From NCBI GenBank assembly GCA_045648425.1, contig JAZRNV010000038.1, forward strand, positions 1 through 31,182: a DNA stretch of 31,182 nt. Reading direction: 5' to 3'. A model generated the notes under the pieces. It saw only the letters and a program-made list of their open reading frames with translations. It was not told the DNA's origin and searched no databases. The number at the start of each line of letters is the position of its first letter. The stretch's first letter is position 1. Origin of the DNA: RGIG2206 sp045648425. Its GTDB lineage: Bacteria; Bacillota; Clostridia; Oscillospirales; Acutalibacteraceae. A program made the position numbers and the translations under genes. Below, piece by piece: positions 1-7,442 of this stretch.

Positions 1-769
1 CGGCAGTGTTTCCTATTGCAATAAGCCCGTTAATATGCAGATGCCTGTTGTTTGCTTCGGCAATTAAATTATCAGGTTTGAAAGCGTTTAAAAGCCCATC
101 TCCGCTTACAGATTTGATGGGAATGACTCTGTACCCTCTTGTGGATAAAAGCGTCTCTGTGGTCAAAATATTAACACCTAATAATTCGCTCGCACTTTTT
201 TGACTTATTATAATAACAGGTTTGTTAGAAATTTCATCTTTAAGCAGGTTTCCACTGTCAACCAAACAGTTCAGTCTGACTGAACGGGTATCATATTCAA
301 TATACAGCTTGCAATTAATTTCTTCATGCTTGTGGAATATAAATCTTTTGAATAAACTAATTATCAGATATATGATGATAGTGCTTATAATAAGTAAAAA
401 TGGTGAAATATCAAAATACACAATATTGTTGTTTATTAAAATTTTATTGGTATTAAAAACACTCCAAATAAGCATAGCAACGCCGGAATAAATACAATTA
501 ATTATGTAAAAAACTGCGGTTGTTTTGATAAATTGTTTTTTTCCAAAAGATATTAATGTCATTAAAAAAGATGATGATATAGAATAGATTATGCTTGTAA
601 TTACACTGCCGGGAAGGAAAATGGTTATTGTTGTTAATCCTCCTGTGAATGCTGCAATAATAATACGTCTATGCTTAATTTTTAATGAGCATAGCTTACC
701 GCACGAGAAGAGCAGAAGGTAATCAACATAAATGTTTAAAATTATTAGAACGTCGAGGTAAATGTTCAT
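1..769 (-). CDS. spoIIGA: Sigma-E processing peptidase SpoIIGA (3' end beyond window)
   Basis: Membrane aspartic peptidase that activates pro-sigma-E in the mother cell during sporulation. I translated this frame by hand: 256 codons are visible and the gene runs off the left edge. The start MNIYLDVLIILNIYVDYLLL is typical of the family. Several hydrophobic segments fill roughly residues 1-140, followed by a soluble aspartyl-protease domain. The catalytic motif DSGNLL starts at D171 (D183 in the Bacillus protein), followed by KPVII, then RVIPIKSVSGDG and FKPD, which are the expected downstream motifs. The start ATG at 769 has a weak SD (GGTGAT). In relatives sigE normally follows, which would place it just outside the window. 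Identification is from motif recognition; no search was run. Confidence 0.92.
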   Translation of the reverse strand, partial: MNIYLDVLIILNIYVDYLLLFSCGKLCSLKIKHRRIIIAAFTGGLTTITIFLPGSVITSIIYSISSSFLMTLISFGKKQFIKTTAVFYIINCIYSGVAMLIWSVFNTNKILINNNIVYFDISPFLLIISTIIIYLIISLFKRFIFHKHEEINCKLYIEYDTRSVRLNCLVDSGNLLKDEISNKPVIIISQKSASELLGVNILTTETLLSTRGYRVIPIKSVSGDGLLNAFKPDNLIAEANNRHLHINGLIAIGNTA

Positions 770-794
770 TTGTATCACCGAAATAATGATACAA
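770..794. repeat. Inverted repeat abutting the spoIIGA start
   Basis: Perfect 8-bp arms TTGTATCA (770-777) and TGATACAA (787-794) are separated by 9 nt. On the minus strand the second arm ends one base before the ATG and includes part of the weak SD (GGTGAT). It could be an operator or an mRNA hairpin limiting translation; nothing distinguishes these from sequence alone. Confidence 0.5.
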
Positions 795-818
795 CATATA
801 TTTAAAAAATTTTGTCAA
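786..818 (-). promoter_or_regulatory. Possible Spo0A-type spoIIG promoter
   Basis: On the minus strand TTGACA (818-813) is followed, after an unusually long 21-nt spacer, by TATCAT (791-786), upstream of spoIIGA. The known Bacillus spoIIG promoter also has an over-long spacer and a Spo0A box over its -35. Here the complement of the -35 reads TGTCAAA (813-819), one mismatch from the 0A box TGTCGAA. The assignment is inference from position and pattern. Confidence 0.4.
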
Positions 819-824
819 AAAGAA

Positions 825-851
825 AAGAGCAGGTAAAAAATACCTGCTCTT
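825..851 (-). terminator. Intrinsic terminator of gapA
   Basis: An 11-bp perfect stem AAGAGCAGGTA / TACCTGCTCTT has a 5-nt loop and is followed on the minus strand by a T-rich tail (TTTTCTTTTTG). It begins about 20 nt after the gapA stop and separates gapA from spoIIGA. Confidence 0.88.
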
Positions 852-871
852 GTTTAATTTAGCGCTAACTA

Positions 872-1891
872 TTACAGCTCAGCAAAGTACTTGATGGTTC
901 TTACCATCTGGCTGGTGTAAGAGTTCTCGTTATCGTTCCAAGAAACAACCTGTACCTGATAGGTGTCATCGTCAATCTTGGTTACCATGGTCTGAGTTGC
1001 ATCGAACAAAGAACCGTAGGTGATGCCGATAACGTCAGAAGAAACGAGCTGCTCTTCGGTATAGCCGAAAGAAGCGGAAGAAGCTGCCTTCATAGCTGCG
1101 TTGATACCGTCAACAGTGATGTCCTTGCCCTTAACAACAGCAACAAGGATGGTGGTAGAACCTGTGGGAACAGGAACACGCTGTGCAGAACCGATAAGCT
1201 TGCCGTTGAGTTCAGGAATTACAAGGCCGATTGCCTTAGCAGCGCCGGTAGAGTTAGGAACAATGTTAACAGCAGCTGCACGTGCACGACGGAGGTCACC
1301 CTTGCGATGAGGACCGTCGAGAACCATCTGGTCACCGGTGAAAGCATGAACGGTGGTCATGATACCGCTGGCGATGGGAGCATAATCATTAAGAGCTTTA
1401 GCCATAGGAGCCAAGCAGTTTGTGGTGCAAGAAGCAGCAGAAATGATCTTGTCATCAGCAGTGAGGGTACCCTCGTTAACACCAAATACAACGGTGGGAA
1501 GATCTTTACCTGCGGGAGCAGAAATAACAACCTTCTTAGCGCCTGCATCGATGTGTGCCTGAGACTTATCTTTAGAAGTGTAGAAGCCGGTGCACTCAAG
1601 AACTACATCAACACCGATTTCTCCCCAAGGAAGATCAGCAGCATTCTTTTCGGCATAGATCTTGATGGTCTTTCCGTTTACGGTGATGGTGCCTTCTTCG
1701 TCGTTAGCAGAAACGGTATCGGCAAGAGCGTAGCGACCCTGAGCAGAGTCATACTTCAGAAGATGAGCAAGCATAGAGGGGCTGGTGAGATCGTTGATAG
1801 CAACAACTTCATAACCTTCTGCGCCAAACATCTGTCTGAATGCGAGACGGCCAATTCGGCCAAAACCATTGATAGCAACTTTAACTGACAT
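872..1891 (-). CDS. gapA: Type I glyceraldehyde-3-phosphate dehydrogenase
   Basis: Glycolytic enzyme that oxidises and phosphorylates glyceraldehyde-3-phosphate to 1,3-bisphosphoglycerate in the cytoplasm. At 339 residues it has the normal family length. The N-terminal Rossmann motif INGFGRIGR (7-15) is followed by INDL, as in NAD-dependent enzymes. The catalytic motif SCTTNC places the nucleophile at C155, with H182 in TTVHAFT as its partner. I chose the ATG at 1891 rather than an upstream TTG because GGAGG sits 8 nt before it; the TTG lies within that SD region. The gene is monocistronic: it has its own promoter at 1924-1952 and a terminator at 825-851. A Rex-like operator upstream suggests redox (NADH/NAD) control. 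The function is certain. Confidence 0.98.
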   Translation of the reverse strand: MSVKVAINGFGRIGRLAFRQMFGAEGYEVVAINDLTSPSMLAHLLKYDSAQGRYALADTVSANDEEGTITVNGKTIKIYAEKNAADLPWGEIGVDVVLECTGFYTSKDKSQAHIDAGAKKVVISAPAGKDLPTVVFGVNEGTLTADDKIISAASCTTNCLAPMAKALNDYAPIASGIMTTVHAFTGDQMVLDGPHRKGDLRRARAAAVNIVPNSTGAAKAIGLVIPELNGKLIGSAQRVPVPTGSTTILVAVVKGKDITVDGINAAMKAASSASFGYTEEQLVSSDVIGITYGSLFDATQTMVTKIDDDTYQVQVVSWNDNENSYTSQMVRTIKYFAEL

Positions 1892-1923
1892 GATATTTAC
1901 CTCCAATATTTTGGTTACACACT

Positions 1924-1952
1924 ATTTTAACCTATATATATAAATTTTGCAA
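1924..1952 (-). promoter_or_regulatory. gapA promoter
   Basis: The -35 TTGCAA (1952-1947) and -10 TAAAAT (1929-1924) are separated by exactly 17 nt on the minus strand, placing transcription start about 20-25 nt before the gapA SD. Confidence 0.72.
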
Positions 1953-1957
1953 GGACT

Positions 1958-1975
1958 TTGTTAAAAAATTAACTA
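1958..1975. promoter_or_regulatory. Rex-like operator upstream of gapA
   Basis: TTGTTAAAAAATTAACTA matches the known Rex consensus TTGTTAA-N4-TTAACAA at 13 of 14 fixed positions. It lies 5 bp upstream of the gapA -35. Rex is the NADH-sensing repressor, and gapA is a recognised Rex target in several clostridia. Use of this site is inference. Confidence 0.5.
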
Positions 1976-1987
1976 ACATTTTAATTA

Positions 1988-2005
1988 TTTGTCTATATAG
2001 ACAAA
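1988..2005. repeat. 18-bp perfect palindrome upstream of gapA
   Basis: TTTGTCTATATAGACAAA is its own reverse complement. It lies about 35 bp upstream of the gapA -35 and 12 bp beyond the Rex-like site. It has no T tail and no room for a hairpin loop, so a dimeric DNA-binding protein site is more likely than a terminator. The factor is unknown; the TTGT/ACAA ends leave open a diverged Rex-type half-site pair. Confidence 0.55.
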
Positions 2006-2051
2006 AAACCAATGATTTTGTCTTGATTTTACAACTTTTTGTTTATGTAAT

Positions 2052-2080
2052 TACAGCAGTATTTGATTTATACTGCTGTA
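2052..2080 (-). terminator. Hairpin after the small lipoprotein gene
   Basis: A perfect 11-bp stem TACAGCAGTAT / ATACTGCTGTA with a 7-nt loop begins 5 nt after the lipoprotein stop. On the minus strand it lacks a T run, so it is at best a weak or factor-assisted terminator, or an mRNA 3'-end stabiliser. On the plus strand it is followed by TTTT, but no plus-strand gene precedes it. Confidence 0.45.
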
Positions 2081-2085
2081 TTTTA

Positions 2086-2280
2086 TCAAGAATTTGCAGA
2101 TGATGTGTCGTTATTCGACTGATCTGATGTCATATCGTCTTTAACAGATGACATGGTAGATTCGATGGTTGACATTGCATCACCGTTTGACGATTGGTCA
2201 TCTACGTTACCGCCTTTTGTGCATGATGCAAAGCTAAACAACATGATTACACAAAGCAGTGCAATAATAAGCTTTTTCAT
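2086..2280 (-). CDS. Small predicted lipoprotein, function unknown
   Basis: A 64-residue protein. A short KK start and hydrophobic stretch (LIIALLCVIMLFSFA) lead to a lipobox-like FASC, so lipidation at C20 and anchoring outside the membrane are expected. The remainder is a low-complexity tail rich in Ser, Asp, Asn and Thr with no recognisable fold. The ATG at 2280 follows a strong SD (GGAGGG, 8 nt), which rules out the longer upstream start. It sits 52 nt behind the HtrA-type protease gene with no terminator between, so it is probably the last gene of the glycan/two-component/protease operon. It could be a sensor or decoy for that envelope-stress module, but nothing in the protein itself shows this. 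Confidence 0.75.
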   Translation of the reverse strand: MKKLIIALLCVIMLFSFASCTKGGNVDDQSSNGDAMSTIESTMSSVKDDMTSDQSNNDTSSANS

Positions 2281-2332
2281 TGTTATATCCCTCCTTTGCA
2301 ATAATATTTTTAACGAATTAAATACTATTTAT

Positions 2333-3481
2333 TCATCCTATATAACTGGTTTGGGATTTTTCTTCAATTAATGTTGCGGTTAACTTATATTCTTTGTATT
2401 GCTCTTTGGCAAAAGTCAGTTCTACACTGTCACCGGGTTGAAGCTTCTCAATTTCATCCAGAAAAACTTCTTCACCTGTTATCTTTTTACCGTCTATAGA
2501 AATTATTATATCGCCTTGAGTTATACCCATGCCGTATAAGCTTGAATTCACCGATACACCTGTTATTAGTAAGCCGCAACTTTTTCTTTGCATAATTGCT
2601 GTTTCATAATCTAAGGTTGTGTAATTGACACCCAGCTGTGATCGGTTTGATACGGTTCCCTTTTCTATCAGTGACGAAACAACCTCTTTTAAAGTTTCTG
2701 TGGGTACTGCAAATGCAATGCCCTCGTATGATTCATCAACAACCTTTGATGTGTTCATTCCTATGAGCGTACCTTTTGCGTTAAACAATCCACCTCCGGA
2801 ACTGCCCGGGTTTATAGGAGCGTCTGTTTGAAGTGATTTGAGCGACCTTTTGCCGTGTTCATCAACATATCGTCTGTCTTTTCCGGATAAAATGCCTGAG
2901 GTTACCGATTTTGATAGTGACTTATTCATAGGACATCCGATGGCATATACTGTCTCTCCTACATTTGCTTTAGCTTCAACAGTTGAGATGTTGGCAAACT
3001 GCATTCCGGTTTTTTCAATCTTTATTACAGCTATGTCTGATTTTTTATCACCGCCGATAAAAGCGGCGGAAATGTATTCCCCTTTTTCGTCACAAACTAA
3101 AATTTTAGGTGAAAAAATATTTTTAAAAATATGATCCGAAGTAGCTATATATCCGTCTTGTGATACAACAATTCCCGAACCGTAGCAGCTGTTTACATCA
3201 TTGTAAACATAAATGCCTACAATACATTTTGAAGCTTCTGATATATTTTTATTGTAAGCACTGCTTTGACTTTGCTGAACTGCCCCCGATATGTCAATGG
3301 GGTCAGTTTTTTTCTTATGCTTTTCAACAGTTGCGCCTAAAAAGTAAAATCCGAACGTTGATAGAAACAATAATAAACAAAATGAAAAGCAGAGGATGCT
3401 TTTAATCTTTCCTCTGCTTTTAAAATTCCTTGTTTTTGTACTTGAATGAGAATAAATATCAATATAGGTGTGTTTATTCAT
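2333..3481 (-). CDS. HtrA/DegP-type membrane-anchored serine protease with PDZ domain
   Basis: A 382-residue surface protease that would degrade misfolded exported proteins. One N-terminal membrane anchor (about 28-50) follows a short cytoplasmic tail. The trypsin-like domain has all three catalytic residues: H117 in ATSDHIF, D149 in KKSDIAVIKI and S228 in NPGSSGGG (GSSGG instead of the usual GNSGG). A C-terminal PDZ domain (about 286-371) contains QGDIIISIDGKKI. The start ATG at 3481 has GGAG 7 nt upstream and overlaps the end of the kinase gene by 8 nt, so the two are translationally coupled. This arrangement recalls Bacillus CssRS, where a two-component system senses secretion stress and controls HtrA; that link is inference. 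Confidence 0.92.
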   Translation of the reverse strand: MNKHTYIDIYSHSSTKTRNFKSRGKIKSILCFSFCLLLFLSTFGFYFLGATVEKHKKKTDPIDISGAVQQSQSSAYNKNISEASKCIVGIYVYNDVNSCYGSGIVVSQDGYIATSDHIFKNIFSPKILVCDEKGEYISAAFIGGDKKSDIAVIKIEKTGMQFANISTVEAKANVGETVYAIGCPMNKSLSKSVTSGILSGKDRRYVDEHGKRSLKSLQTDAPINPGSSGGGLFNAKGTLIGMNTSKVVDESYEGIAFAVPTETLKEVVSSLIEKGTVSNRSQLGVNYTTLDYETAIMQRKSCGLLITGVSVNSSLYGMGITQGDIIISIDGKKITGEEVFLDEIEKLQPGDSVELTFAKEQYKEYKLTATLIEEKSQTSYIG

Positions 3482-4919
3482 TATTATCTCCGTTAATTCT
3501 TTTTGACGGAAGCATAACGCAAAATTGTGTATATTGGCCCGGTATGCTCTTAATTTGAATATTACCATTATGATATGAAATTATACTTTTAACAATGTTA
3601 AGACCTAAACCGAATCCTGTTTTATCCAACGACCTTGATTGGTCTATTTTGTAGAAACGGTCAAATATATATTTTTGCTCTTCCTCACTTATACCCTCAC
3701 CGCTGTTTTTTATATACAACTCAAAATTAGAATTGCTCTCATTAATAAAAACAGAAATGTAGCCGTCTTTGGGAGTGTATTTTACCGCGTTGTCAAAAAG
3801 ATTATAAATCACTTGATATATTAATTCGCTGTCACATTCAATATAAAATCTATCAAGGTTTTCAATACCTATAATATCAATTTTTTTACTATAAAGTTGA
3901 TTTTCAAAAGAAATAATAACTCTGCAAATTATATCTACTATGTCTGTTTTTGAGTAAGATAATACTTCTCTTCCCGACTCAAGCTTTGACAGAGCAAGCA
4001 TCGAGTTCACTACGGATGACAGACGTTTAATTTCTTCAGAAACTATTTTAAGATAATGGTCTGATTTTTCACGAGGGATGGTTCCGTTCAAAATGCCGTC
4101 TACAAATCCTCCGATGGTAGTCATTGGAGTTTTAAGTTCATGGGATACATTCGATACAAAGCTGCTGCTCATTTTTTCGAGAGATTCAAAAGATGTTGCC
4201 ATTGCGTTAAATGAATCAGCCAGTTCTTTAATTTCATCATTTCTTTTCTTTACAGATACGCGTCGGGAAAAATCACCACGCTGCATTACTTTTGCGGCAT
4301 CGGTCATTTCGTGGATAGGCGCCAGCATTCCTTTAGAAAGAATGTAAAGAAGAATCATCAGTGCCATCAACACGAAAAAAGATACAATAACAGTCGCAGA
4401 TATTATCAGCGAAGAATAGTTTGAACCTGCATCGGTAGCAAATGATACGAAAACAGCTCCGTCAACATTCCCTGAATAACCGATTAAAGCAGCACCTACA
4501 GTGTAGTAATTTTTAGAATAAATATTTTTTAGGCGACCGGTTTCTTTATATTTTCCTGTATCAGTTACAACTTTCATGATGTCAGGATCGATTTTATTAT
4601 GTAAGTGGATACAGTTCTGGTGATTTATAAAATCACTGCAATACTCTGTTAAACCTGAGGTGTTTACAATAAAGACCGTTGCGTTGTAAGCGTTGGACAC
4701 AGTATAAGCGGTGATTTCAATATCATCTGCATCACCGTTTGTTGATAGCTGTTTATATGTTGAGCAAATAGAATTAACACAGCTTTCAAGAGCAGAAAGA
4801 CGCTCGCTGTTCCAAGCTTGTGCCGATATTATCGAAAACATCAACACTAACACTGCTATACCTAAACATATAATTGCAGATGTAAAGGAAAACAGTTTGC
4901 CGAACAACGAGCGAATCAT
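3474..4919 (-). CDS. Membrane sensor histidine kinase (HAMP-HisKA-HATPase)
   Basis: A 481-residue sensor kinase. TM1 is about 12-34, an extracellular sensor domain about 35-170 (with a few Cys residues), TM2 about 170-194, and HAMP about 195-247. The phospho-accepting histidine is H260 in VSHELKTP. The ATP-binding domain has the N box N373xxxN377, a G1 box NSGEGI (405-410, Asn where Asp is commoner) and a G2 box GFGLGL (435-440). The ligand is unknown. Its start lies 10 nt after the response regulator stop, and its SD (GTGAGG) overlaps that stop codon, so the two are expressed together. The protease gene downstream overlaps it by 8 nt, which suggests envelope or secretion stress as the signal. 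Confidence 0.93.
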   Translation of the reverse strand: MIRSLFGKLFSFTSAIICLGIAVLVLMFSIISAQAWNSERLSALESCVNSICSTYKQLSTNGDADDIEITAYTVSNAYNATVFIVNTSGLTEYCSDFINHQNCIHLHNKIDPDIMKVVTDTGKYKETGRLKNIYSKNYYTVGAALIGYSGNVDGAVFVSFATDAGSNYSSLIISATVIVSFFVLMALMILLYILSKGMLAPIHEMTDAAKVMQRGDFSRRVSVKKRNDEIKELADSFNAMATSFESLEKMSSSFVSNVSHELKTPMTTIGGFVDGILNGTIPREKSDHYLKIVSEEIKRLSSVVNSMLALSKLESGREVLSYSKTDIVDIICRVIISFENQLYSKKIDIIGIENLDRFYIECDSELIYQVIYNLFDNAVKYTPKDGYISVFINESNSNFELYIKNSGEGISEEEQKYIFDRFYKIDQSRSLDKTGFGLGLNIVKSIISYHNGNIQIKSIPGQYTQFCVMLPSKRINGDNNE

Positions 4920-4929
4920 TTAAATAACC

Positions 4930-5610
4930 TCACGATATCGTTTCAAATTTATATCCAACGCCCCAGACAGTTTTAAGTTCCCACTTATCACTGACATCTT
5001 CAAGCTTTTCTCGTAATCGCTTAATGTGTACGTCTACCGTTCTGGAGTCGCCGTAGTAGTCAAATCCCCAAAACTCGTCAAGCAACTGATTTCTAGTGAA
5101 AACTCTGTTGGGATTACTCGCTAAAAAGAATATAAGCTCAAGTTCTTTTGGTGGAGTATCTACCTTTTCATCATTAACAATCATACAGTAATTGGTAAGG
5201 TTAATTGAAAGTTTATCATATTTTACTTCTTTAGCTTCGTTTGTGTTTGGGTGAAATCTGCGCAAAACAGCTTTAACTCTTGCTACAACCTCTTTCGAAT
5301 CAAAGGGCTTTGTTATGTAGTCATCAGCGCCAAGATTAAGCCCCAAAACCTTGTCAAAGGTTTCGCTTTTAGCGGTAAGCATAATTATAGGTGTGTCAGA
5401 AGATTCTCTTATTTGTCTGCAAACCTGTCTGCCGTCAATTTTAGGAAGCATTATATCAAGCAGAACAAGATTTGGATGTTCTTCTTGATATACCGTCAAA
5501 GCTTCTTCACCGTCAAAAGCGCAAACGGTTTCATATCCTTCTTTATCTAAGTAAAGTCTAAGCAACTCGGATATATTTTTGTCATCGTCAACAATAAGGA
5601 TTTTTTCCAT
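4930..5610 (-). CDS. OmpR/PhoB-family response regulator
   Basis: A 226-residue transcription regulator partnered with the adjacent kinase. The receiver domain (1-120) has acidic DDD at 8-10, phospho-acceptor D52 in LLDIMLP, T79 and K101 in ITKPF. The C-terminal winged helix (about 128-222) contains the PPKELELIFFLASN and SRTVDVHIKRLREKL elements and ends with the canonical VWGVGYKF strand. The start ATG at 5610 has GGAGG with a rather long 12-nt spacing. It begins 18 nt behind the phosphoglycosyl transferase gene with no visible promoter or terminator between, so it seems to be co-transcribed with glycan genes. Confidence 0.95.
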   Translation of the reverse strand: MEKILIVDDDKNISELLRLYLDKEGYETVCAFDGEEALTVYQEEHPNLVLLDIMLPKIDGRQVCRQIRESSDTPIIMLTAKSETFDKVLGLNLGADDYITKPFDSKEVVARVKAVLRRFHPNTNEAKEVKYDKLSINLTNYCMIVNDEKVDTPPKELELIFFLASNPNRVFTRNQLLDEFWGFDYYGDSRTVDVHIKRLREKLEDVSDKWELKTVWGVGYKFETIS

Positions 5611-5628
5611 TTAAAGTTTTAACCTCCG

Positions 5629-6309
5629 CTAGTTTAAAACGCGTTTGACAGTTGCAAATAGAATTTTAACATCTTCAATAACCGAAAGGTTTCTTATATA
5701 ATCAATATTCATTTTGCACTTGTCGGGTAATATACTATTTGTATAAAAAGAATCGGCATCTTCGGCATTTTCCATTAAATCCGATTCGTCTGCAAAATAA
5801 ATTGATGAACGGCATGTTATGCCCGGCTTTACTAAAAGGGTTGCATACCAATCGTCCTCGTATTTTTCGACATAATGAGGCACCTCTGGCCTGGGGCCAA
5901 CGAAGCTCATATCCCCTTTTATAACATTAATAAGCTGCGGTAACTCGTCCAGACGGAATTTTCTGAGAATTCTGCCCGGTTTTGTTACACGGGAATCATT
6001 GCTGACGGTTACAGCTGTTCCCTCATTTTTATCTGTCATCGTTCTGAATTTAATTATTTTAAAGGGCTTGCCGTTTTTACCTATTCGTTCTTGCTTGAAA
6101 AACACGGGGCCATCCTTTACGCACGCAACTGCTATAGCACATACGACAAACGCCGGTGATAAAAGCAAAAGCATAAATATTGCTGCAAATATATCAAAAA
6201 AAGATTTAAAGAACAGAGTGAATTTTTTCTTTTTTAATATATCTTTACAGTTATCAATTAAATCACTTTGAATGTTTAGCGGCGATTTCTGCAACTGCAT
6301 CTGCAACAT
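5629..6309 (-). CDS. Bacterial sugar transferase (PglC/WcaJ-type phosphoglycosyl transferase)
   Basis: A membrane-associated enzyme that transfers a sugar phosphate from a UDP-sugar to undecaprenyl phosphate, the first step in building a lipid-linked glycan. A hydrophobic re-entrant helix (about 36-63) precedes the family motifs IKFRTM (86-91), the catalytic Asp-Glu dyad D121-E122 in RLDELPQL, NVIKGDMSFVGPRPEVP (128-144) and KPGIT. At about 226 residues it is the short, single-domain PglC form. The start is uncertain: the ATG at 6309 overlaps the aminotransferase gene by 47 nt, its SD (GAGGAAG) is very close, and ATG 6300 or a TTG between them is possible. The upstream dehydratase and aminotransferase probably make its substrate. 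Confidence 0.92.
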   Translation of the reverse strand: MLQMQLQKSPLNIQSDLIDNCKDILKKKKFTLFFKSFFDIFAAIFMLLLLSPAFVVCAIAVACVKDGPVFFKQERIGKNGKPFKIIKFRTMTDKNEGTAVTVSNDSRVTKPGRILRKFRLDELPQLINVIKGDMSFVGPRPEVPHYVEKYEDDWYATLLVKPGITCRSSIYFADESDLMENAEDADSFYTNSILPDKCKMNIDYIRNLSVIEDVKILFATVKRVLN

Positions 6310-7426
6310 ACTTCACTTCCTCAAAAGTCATAGAAGGATACAAGGGGATTGAAATTATCCGGTTGAAAAAAGCTTCACATTCGGGATAATCTCCTATAGC
6401 TGTGCCAAGTTTGTTTTTGTAGTACGGATGTAGGTGAACAGGAATAAAATGAACACTTGTTCCAACCTTGTAATCGGATAATTCTTTAATAAATTCATCT
6501 CTTCCAATAGATAAATCATCATTGATTTTAATGACAAACAAATGCTCTGCGTTTGTACTGAGAGGAGCATTTGTTAAACAATCCACTCCATTAACTTCGG
6601 CAAAGCGCTTGCGATAATAATCGGCATATTCTATGCGGATTTTTTGCATTTCAGCAAAGTGGTCCATCTGAGTAAGACCGATTGCAGCCAATATATCGGG
6701 CATGTTGAATTTAAAACCACATTCGTCAACCTCATAAAACCAAGAGCCGTGACTTCCGTATCTGTTCCAAGCATCTTTATTCATACCGTGCAAAGAAAGC
6801 TTTCTGCATAAATCTGCAAGCTTTTCATCGTTGGTAGTTAGCATGCCACCCTCACCTGTTGCAAGGTTTTTGGTAACATAAAAGCTGTATGCAGTGGGGT
6901 TACCCATTGAACCAATGGGTTTGCCGCTGTAATAGGTGCCAAAAGCGTGAGCTGCATCCTCAACAATAAAAAGATTGTGCTTTTTGGCTATTTTTTGCAA
7001 TGCGTTCATATCACAAGCTTGACCTGCATAATGAACGGGTAAAATAGCTTTTGTTTTATTTGTTATTGCTTGCTCGATTTTGGTAATATCAATAAGACCT
7101 GTATTTACATCAATATCAACAAAAACGGGAGTGGCTCCGCACCTTATAATTGAGTGGGCTGTTGAGCAAAAGGTCATAGGTGTGGTTATTACTTCGTCGC
7201 CTTCTTTAATGCCAAGAGCATACAGGGCTAATTCCAATGCTGCTGTGCAAGAATTAACTGCAATTGCATATTTAGCGCCGACCGCTTCTGCGAAACGCGC
7301 CTCAAACTCTTTTACACACTTTGCAGAAGTCCACCATCCTGAGCGAAGCACTTCCTCAACCTTTTTAATGGCATCTTCAGTTATAAAAGGGCGAGAATAA
7401 TATATAAAATCATCTCTGATTACCAT
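6263..7426 (-). CDS. DegT/DnrJ/EryC1/StrS-family sugar aminotransferase
   Basis: A 387-residue PLP enzyme that would transaminate a UDP-4-keto-6-deoxy-N-acetylhexosamine (PglE, WbpE and PseC are family examples). The fold-type I motifs are present: NSCTAALELAL (58-68) for phosphate binding, VEDAAHAFG (155-163) with the PLP-ring aspartate, and the Schiff-base lysine K186 in SFYVTKNL followed by EGGML. GAGGTG sits 7 nt before the ATG, and the gene begins 16 nt after the dehydratase gene. With the neighbouring 4,6-dehydratase this gives a 4-amino-4,6-dideoxy-HexNAc. No PglD-like acetyltransferase is present in the window, so whether the product is acetylated (bacillosamine) or left as an amino sugar (AAT-Gal type) is open. 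Confidence 0.93.
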   Translation of the reverse strand: MVIRDDFIYYSRPFITEDAIKKVEEVLRSGWWTSAKCVKEFEARFAEAVGAKYAIAVNSCTAALELALYALGIKEGDEVITTPMTFCSTAHSIIRCGATPVFVDIDVNTGLIDITKIEQAITNKTKAILPVHYAGQACDMNALQKIAKKHNLFIVEDAAHAFGTYYSGKPIGSMGNPTAYSFYVTKNLATGEGGMLTTNDEKLADLCRKLSLHGMNKDAWNRYGSHGSWFYEVDECGFKFNMPDILAAIGLTQMDHFAEMQKIRIEYADYYRKRFAEVNGVDCLTNAPLSTNAEHLFVIKINDDLSIGRDEFIKELSDYKVGTSVHFIPVHLHPYYKNKLGTAIGDYPECEAFFNRIISIPLYPSMTFEEVKYVADAVAEIAAKHSK

Positions 7427-7442
7427 GAATCAACACCTCATA

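Noticed and set aside
6..491. Two plus-strand open frames of 65 and 89 codons at the left end
   Set aside because: They are antisense to the spoIIGA frame, which carries clear family motifs; the plus frames have no recognisable features.
1307..1888. 193-codon plus-strand open frame
   Set aside because: It lies antisense to gapA and has no protein-family resemblance; long shadow frames are common opposite highly expressed genes with biased codons.
3474..4919. Kinase inactive because the G1 box starts with Asn
   Set aside because: The histidine, N box and G2 box are intact, and Asn at this place occurs in working kinases, so inactivity is not supported.
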